DNA of 54,596 nt from TA-20 sp035935115. Lineage in GTDB: Archaea; Thermoproteota; Nitrososphaeria; Nitrososphaerales; Nitrosopumilaceae. Positions 50,967 to 54,596 of the stretch are shown here, piece by piece (the stretch's first letter is position 1; the number at the start of each line of letters is the position of its first letter). The position numbers were made by a program, and so were the translations under genes. Below the pieces are notes generated by a model, which worked only from the letters and a program-made list of their open reading frames with translations, had not been told where the DNA came from and searched no databases. Location: assembly GCA_035935115.1 (NCBI GenBank), contig DASYXK010000007.1, positions 1 through 54,596 of the forward strand. Direction: 5' to 3'.

Positions 50967-52097
50967 TTAAGAGCTTGTTTGGGGCTGTATTGTAATTAAT
51001 GATATGGCGTGATCATCTATTAGAGTACCAACTCCAACTGAAATATCTTTAATTCTAACTGATATCATTCCTAGATCATTATCAGTAAGATTGTACTTTT
51101 GTGCAAGGATGTTTTTAACCTTGATTTCGGTATTTGATAATTCATTGAGACTTGATGGTATTGAGATATCTAGTGTCTTACGAATCATTTCTTTTGGAAT
51201 CTTTCCTGTATTGTCTTGAATTATGTAAAATGAGATCTTGTCAACTATTACTTCATGTGGAAGAGTTGAAAGAGCATTAGCGGTGTAAAATACCTGAACA
51301 TTAAGAAGATTGATTTGATCTCCAGACAGGTTTTGTAGTGTTATTCCTTTTTCTGGCTGTAACATTGAATCCAACGGTACATTAATTATCACAAAGCCTT
51401 CAACAAAATTTTTATTATTGTTTCCAAGCAATTTCCTAATATCTTGGCAAGTAAGAGATGTTGATACCTCAGAATTTAGATTTTTTAATATGGCATTAGA
51501 ACTTGGTCCGTCATTTAATACGGCATTCCATAATATTGAAACTTGATAGTTTTGCTTGTTAAAAATACTAAGATCTGTATCATAATGACCAGGTCTTAGA
51601 GGCCCCTCATCAGCATTAATTGAACCACACTCAAATTTTGCTGTATATGTTATGTTTTTTACTGAATTACTTGTTACTGAATTGGTTCCAGAGAAAAAAT
51701 TAGTAAATGTTGAAACTGCAGATGAATCTTTTACTTGGATTGTTTTTGAAAGCTTGTCAGCATCATATCCAGTGGGTGCACTAATTTGAGAAATTGTATA
51801 GTTTCCATTTTTTACGCCAGTTATGGTAATTATTCCGTCTTTGTCTTTTTCAGAATCTAGTGCAGAATTATCCTTTATGGTAAAAGTTCCAGAACTTCCT
51901 AATGGGTTTGGTGTGATAGAATATTCTGCACCGCCAAGTAGTACATTGTTATTTGTTAAAGTGATTATGGTTATTGATGGACTCAGTGCAAAAGCAAAAT
52001 TTTCTGTATTAGAATTATTAAAATTCATTATAAAATAAAAAACTGAACCAACTGCAAAAATGCTAATGATAAAACAAATTTTTTCCCATTTTTTCAT
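50967..52097 (-). CDS. Exported protein with SpaA/Cna_B-like domain
   Basis: A 376-residue protein. The N-terminal membrane helix (ICFIISIFAVGSVFYFIMNF) serves as signal or anchor. Residues about 45-125 have the prealbumin-like pattern of SpaA/Cna_B domains (GGAEYSITPNPLGSSGTFTI, GIITITGVKNGNYTISQISAPTGYD). The rest is a beta-rich region seen in other thaumarchaeal surface proteins, with KFECGSINADEGPLRPGHYDT and several Asn sequons. A minus-strand TATA-like TTAAATTA (complement of 52119-52127) is correctly spaced. Function unknown. Confidence 0.7.
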   Translation of the reverse strand: MKKWEKICFIISIFAVGSVFYFIMNFNNSNTENFAFALSPSITIITLTNNNVLLGGAEYSITPNPLGSSGTFTIKDNSALDSEKDKDGIITITGVKNGNYTISQISAPTGYDADKLSKTIQVKDSSAVSTFTNFFSGTNSVTSNSVKNITYTAKFECGSINADEGPLRPGHYDTDLSIFNKQNYQVSILWNAVLNDGPSSNAILKNLNSEVSTSLTCQDIRKLLGNNNKNFVEGFVIINVPLDSMLQPEKGITLQNLSGDQINLLNVQVFYTANALSTLPHEVIVDKISFYIIQDNTGKIPKEMIRKTLDISIPSSLNELSNTEIKVKNILAQKYNLTDNDLGMISVRIKDISVGVGTLIDDHAISLITIQPQTSS

Positions 52098-52181
52098 TAC
52101 TTCTTTTCTTGTTTGTCATTAATTTAATGTTAATGAGAATATCCCCAAGAATTAAATATAATACGTACAAGGTTTTTGTTA

Positions 52182-53654
52182 ATGCCATCCTATTTGCCTA
52201 AAGGTATTTTACCTACAATTTTCGTTCTGTCAATTTTCTCTGTTTTACTTTTAATAATTCCACATCAGGTTTATGGAGACGGCTTTACAATGGAAAATCT
52301 TCCACCTGCAACTGTGGGAAATAAAAAAATCCAAGTTTTCATTCAACTCACTCCTCCTATTATCACATCAAATACTAATCAGGACAAGACCTTGTTCCTT
52401 AGAATATTTGATGCAAATACCAACGAGACGGTTCAAAAATATTCACTTTGGATTGAGATAACAAAAGGCAATCAACTTTTAATGCGGGATCTTTTCTCCA
52501 CTAATTCAGGAACAATAACTCTTAAGATTACTCCAACTGATACCATAGGACACTGGACTGTACAAGCTGATCAAGATCCTCAGTTAAATTCATGGATGTC
52601 ACAGGGTGGTGGACCAATTAATGTACTGGCGCCTATACTCAAAGAAGGAGGACTATATCACATTCATTTGGAATTGCAAACAATTAATTTTTTGAATAAT
52701 CTTTTTACACCTGATACAGCTCCAAAGTTTGATTCTTACCTAAGTGTTGGCGACATTTCAAATCATACAATTATTTCTAATAACATTAACTATAACACTC
52801 AAATAATTTCATATTATGACAAAATCAATAACTATAATTTTGATCAATCCAAAATGCAAGTTTCATGGTCAATGCCTTTTGATTGGAATACTACAAGATT
52901 TCAAAATCTACCAATCTTTGTACATGAAGAAGTCCATATTCCAAAATCATTCAAAGAATTTACAAGCACTCCAACATATGTTGCAAGTGTAAACGGTGAT
53001 CCAATTACCGGAAGAAGACTAATTGTGGATCCATATTCTCTAGGTGATACCGTGATAGCACATATTCTGTTAAACAAAATTGATATAGAAAATCTTGCAA
53101 AAACCATACCTACTGGAACAAATAAAATGGACTTTCAACTTGCACCAGCAGCTGCAAATGTTCAGACCTCTTCTAGCGTGCTAACTGATTTTGGAGGATG
53201 GGGAATTAATCTTGGGTGGTCTCCAACTCAAATTACTGCAAATACACAAAACAGTCTTAAACTGACATTTTTTGATGCCTTTACTGAGAAGCAAGTAACA
53301 GGTGATGTAAACTATGACATAAAAATATTGGATAAAGATGGAAATACTGCACTTTCTGAGACAGGTCTTAAAGCAAAGGGAGGCATTGACACTCAATTGA
53401 TAAACTTACCAAGTAATGGAATTTACAGAATAGAAATCAACATCAAATCCATAGTTAACAATGGTCTACCTGACACAAGTAGAATAGGAATAGGTAGAGG
53501 AGATCTAGTCATACCGTCTACAGTTACAAGTGATACTAGTGGAAAAACTAATGAGACTACAAAAGTACCAGAGTTTGGTCCAGTTGCATCACTAGTTCTT
53601 GTGATTGCAATAGTTAGTATGGTAGCAGTTACTACAAAGACTAGGTTACGATAA
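52182..53654 (+). CDS. Exported beta-rich protein with PEFG-CTERM anchor
   Basis: About 490 residues; ATG 52182 is chosen over TTG 52176 because a TATA-like TTAAATATAA (52152-52161) lies about 25 nt upstream. Signal peptide ends VYGDG, then LPPATVGN. The body is beta-rich with MSWSMPFDW-like and DANTNETVQ segments and is paralogous to the gene at 42114-43499. It ends VPEFGPVASLVLVIAIVSM plus a basic tail, nearly identical in protein and DNA to the tail of the plastocyanin gene at 50355. Confidence 0.78.
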   Translation: MPSYLPKGILPTIFVLSIFSVLLLIIPHQVYGDGFTMENLPPATVGNKKIQVFIQLTPPIITSNTNQDKTLFLRIFDANTNETVQKYSLWIEITKGNQLLMRDLFSTNSGTITLKITPTDTIGHWTVQADQDPQLNSWMSQGGGPINVLAPILKEGGLYHIHLELQTINFLNNLFTPDTAPKFDSYLSVGDISNHTIISNNINYNTQIISYYDKINNYNFDQSKMQVSWSMPFDWNTTRFQNLPIFVHEEVHIPKSFKEFTSTPTYVASVNGDPITGRRLIVDPYSLGDTVIAHILLNKIDIENLAKTIPTGTNKMDFQLAPAAANVQTSSSVLTDFGGWGINLGWSPTQITANTQNSLKLTFFDAFTEKQVTGDVNYDIKILDKDGNTALSETGLKAKGGIDTQLINLPSNGIYRIEINIKSIVNNGLPDTSRIGIGRGDLVIPSTVTSDTSGKTNETTKVPEFGPVASLVLVIAIVSMVAVTTKTRLR

Positions 53655-53725
53655 AAATAATTTCTGTATAAAATTTGAAATTCTACAAATATTATTATAC
53701 AAAATAAAAGCTAGTCTATCATTCC

Positions 53726-54457
53726 ATGATTCCATTACGTGATGAAAACCCAAAACCAGTAGGTTACAAACCTTATGTTACCTATGCGTTAATTGCAATA
53801 AATGTAATTATATTTTTTTGGGAGGTTTCAGTTACTGGACAATTCTATGAATTTACAAATCAGAATGCTGAACAAATTTTTCTCAGCTATGGTACAGTTC
53901 CATCAGAAGTAACTCATGGATTAATTGACAAAAATTATGGAGTAATATCATCAATTTTCAGTTCAATGTTTTTGCATGCAGGAATAATGCATATTGGAGG
54001 AAACATGTTGTTTCTGTATATTTTTGGTGACAATATTGAATACAAATTTGGAAGGGGAAAATATCTTGCACTGTATCTATTTTGGGGGGTTGTTGCAGAT
54101 TTTGTACACATATTATCCGATCCATCAAGTGCTGCTCCAGCATTAGGTGCATCAGGAGCAATTTCGGGTGTACTTGGAGCATATCTTGTGATATTTCCTA
54201 ATGCAAAAGTAGTAACTCTAATGTTCCTTGGATTTTTCACTAGAGTTATTCGCATTTCAGTAAAGTGGTATCTTCCATTTTGGTTCTTGTTTCAAAATGT
54301 CTTGCCAGCATTTGTTGGATCTAGTGGTTCTGGTGTTGCCTTTTTTGCTCACATAGGTGGATTTCTGGTAGGTCTTCTAACAGGCTTTCTCTATAAAAAA
54401 ACACATAGTTCAGAATTCATGTATGGGACAAGATATAGATGGAAAGATTACAAATAA
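53726..54457 (+). CDS. Rhomboid family intramembrane serine protease
   Basis: A 243-residue protein of about six membrane helices. The catalytic dyad is Ser143 in GASGAISG and His209 in FFAHIGGF; Asn93 in IGGNMLFLYIFG completes the oxyanion site. It would cut single-span membrane proteins inside the bilayer; the neighbouring PEFG-CTERM proteins are possible but unproven substrates. TATA-like TTATACAAAA (about 53694-53703) is correctly placed for ATG 53726. Confidence 0.92.
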   Translation: MIPLRDENPKPVGYKPYVTYALIAINVIIFFWEVSVTGQFYEFTNQNAEQIFLSYGTVPSEVTHGLIDKNYGVISSIFSSMFLHAGIMHIGGNMLFLYIFGDNIEYKFGRGKYLALYLFWGVVADFVHILSDPSSAAPALGASGAISGVLGAYLVIFPNAKVVTLMFLGFFTRVIRISVKWYLPFWFLFQNVLPAFVGSSGSGVAFFAHIGGFLVGLLTGFLYKKTHSSEFMYGTRYRWKDYK

Positions 54458-54522
54458 TATTATTTTATTTCTTGATTCTAAACATATCAAAGAATAAATT
54501 CTTCTGAATTACCGAGAAACAT

Positions 54523-54596
54523 ATGCCACTAATTACAATCTCAATGTATCCTGGCAGAACACAAAAACAAAAAGAGGATTTTGCTAAAGCAATAAC
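54523..54596 (+). CDS. 4-oxalocrotonate tautomerase family protein, N-terminal part
   Basis: The window ends 24 codons into this gene. The sequence MPLITISMYPGRTQKQKEDF has the N-terminal Pro that serves as catalytic base after Met removal and the PGRT-x-EQK-like pattern of tautomerase family proteins. Length, and so the specific subgroup, cannot be judged. Confidence 0.75.
   Translation, partial: MPLITISMYPGRTQKQKEDFAKAI

Noticed and set aside
1..54596. Mobile elements, phage genes or defence systems
   Set aside because: No transposase, integrase, recombinase, toxin-antitoxin pair or restriction gene was recognised, and gene content is largely housekeeping and envelope.

Overview
This is an AT-rich archaeal chromosome segment, most likely from an ammonia-oxidising Nitrososphaerota (Thaumarchaeota) of the Nitrosopumilus/Nitrosotalea kind. 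The evidence is the archaeal CoA pathway (pantoate kinase plus phosphopantothenate synthetase), an A/V-type ATP synthase operon, an aCPSF1 ribonuclease, archaeal SepF, AbrB-PhoU regulators, PEFG-CTERM exported proteins, plastocyanin-like cupredoxins and a CopC/CopD fusion. Many starts sit about 22-28 nt downstream of a TATA-like box, as expected for leaderless archaeal mRNAs. No amo gene is present, so ammonia oxidation itself is inferred. I found no rRNA, tRNA, CRISPR array, insertion sequence or prophage.

Layout. 1-8.6 kb is housekeeping: the 3' end of aCPSF1, sepF, a ThiI/MnmA-like PP-loop protein, an M24 peptidase, a tightly overlapping minus-strand CoA operon (pantoate kinase, PPS, panB, coaBC), an AbrB-PhoU regulator and a zinc-ribbon gene broken by an in-frame TAG. 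8.6-16.2 kb is accessory: a duplicated fibronectin-III surface protein, exported and zinc-finger small proteins, a winged-helix/zinc-ribbon methyltransferase pair, a cupredoxin protein, a Nudix hydrolase and a double-HTH Lrp regulator. 16.3-28.3 kb holds a MacB-like ABC operon with an exported partner, a UbiB-like kinase, Hsp20, a nucleotide operon (tmk, HD hydrolase, pyrH), several lineage-type membrane proteins and a rhodanese.

28.5-37.1 kb is the complete ATP synthase operon in the order K-E-C-F-A-B-D-(42-codon ORF)-H-I. The extra small membrane ORF between D and H is one of the best novelty candidates. 37.1-42.1 kb carries divergent pyrI/pyrB, a small protein, and a NikR-like repressor divergent from a ZnuABC-type metal transporter, with two matching candidate operators next to the two TATA boxes.

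42.1-54.5 kb is a cell-envelope and copper island: four proteins with PEF(G)-type C-terminal sorting tails, a very large CopC-CopD-YtkA-beta-propeller fusion, a His/Met-rich exported protein, a plastocyanin-like protein, a CFI-box protein, a four-helix membrane protein paired with a double winged-helix regulator, and a rhomboid protease. Together they look like a module for copper acquisition and handling at the cell surface; that functional link is inference from gene content.
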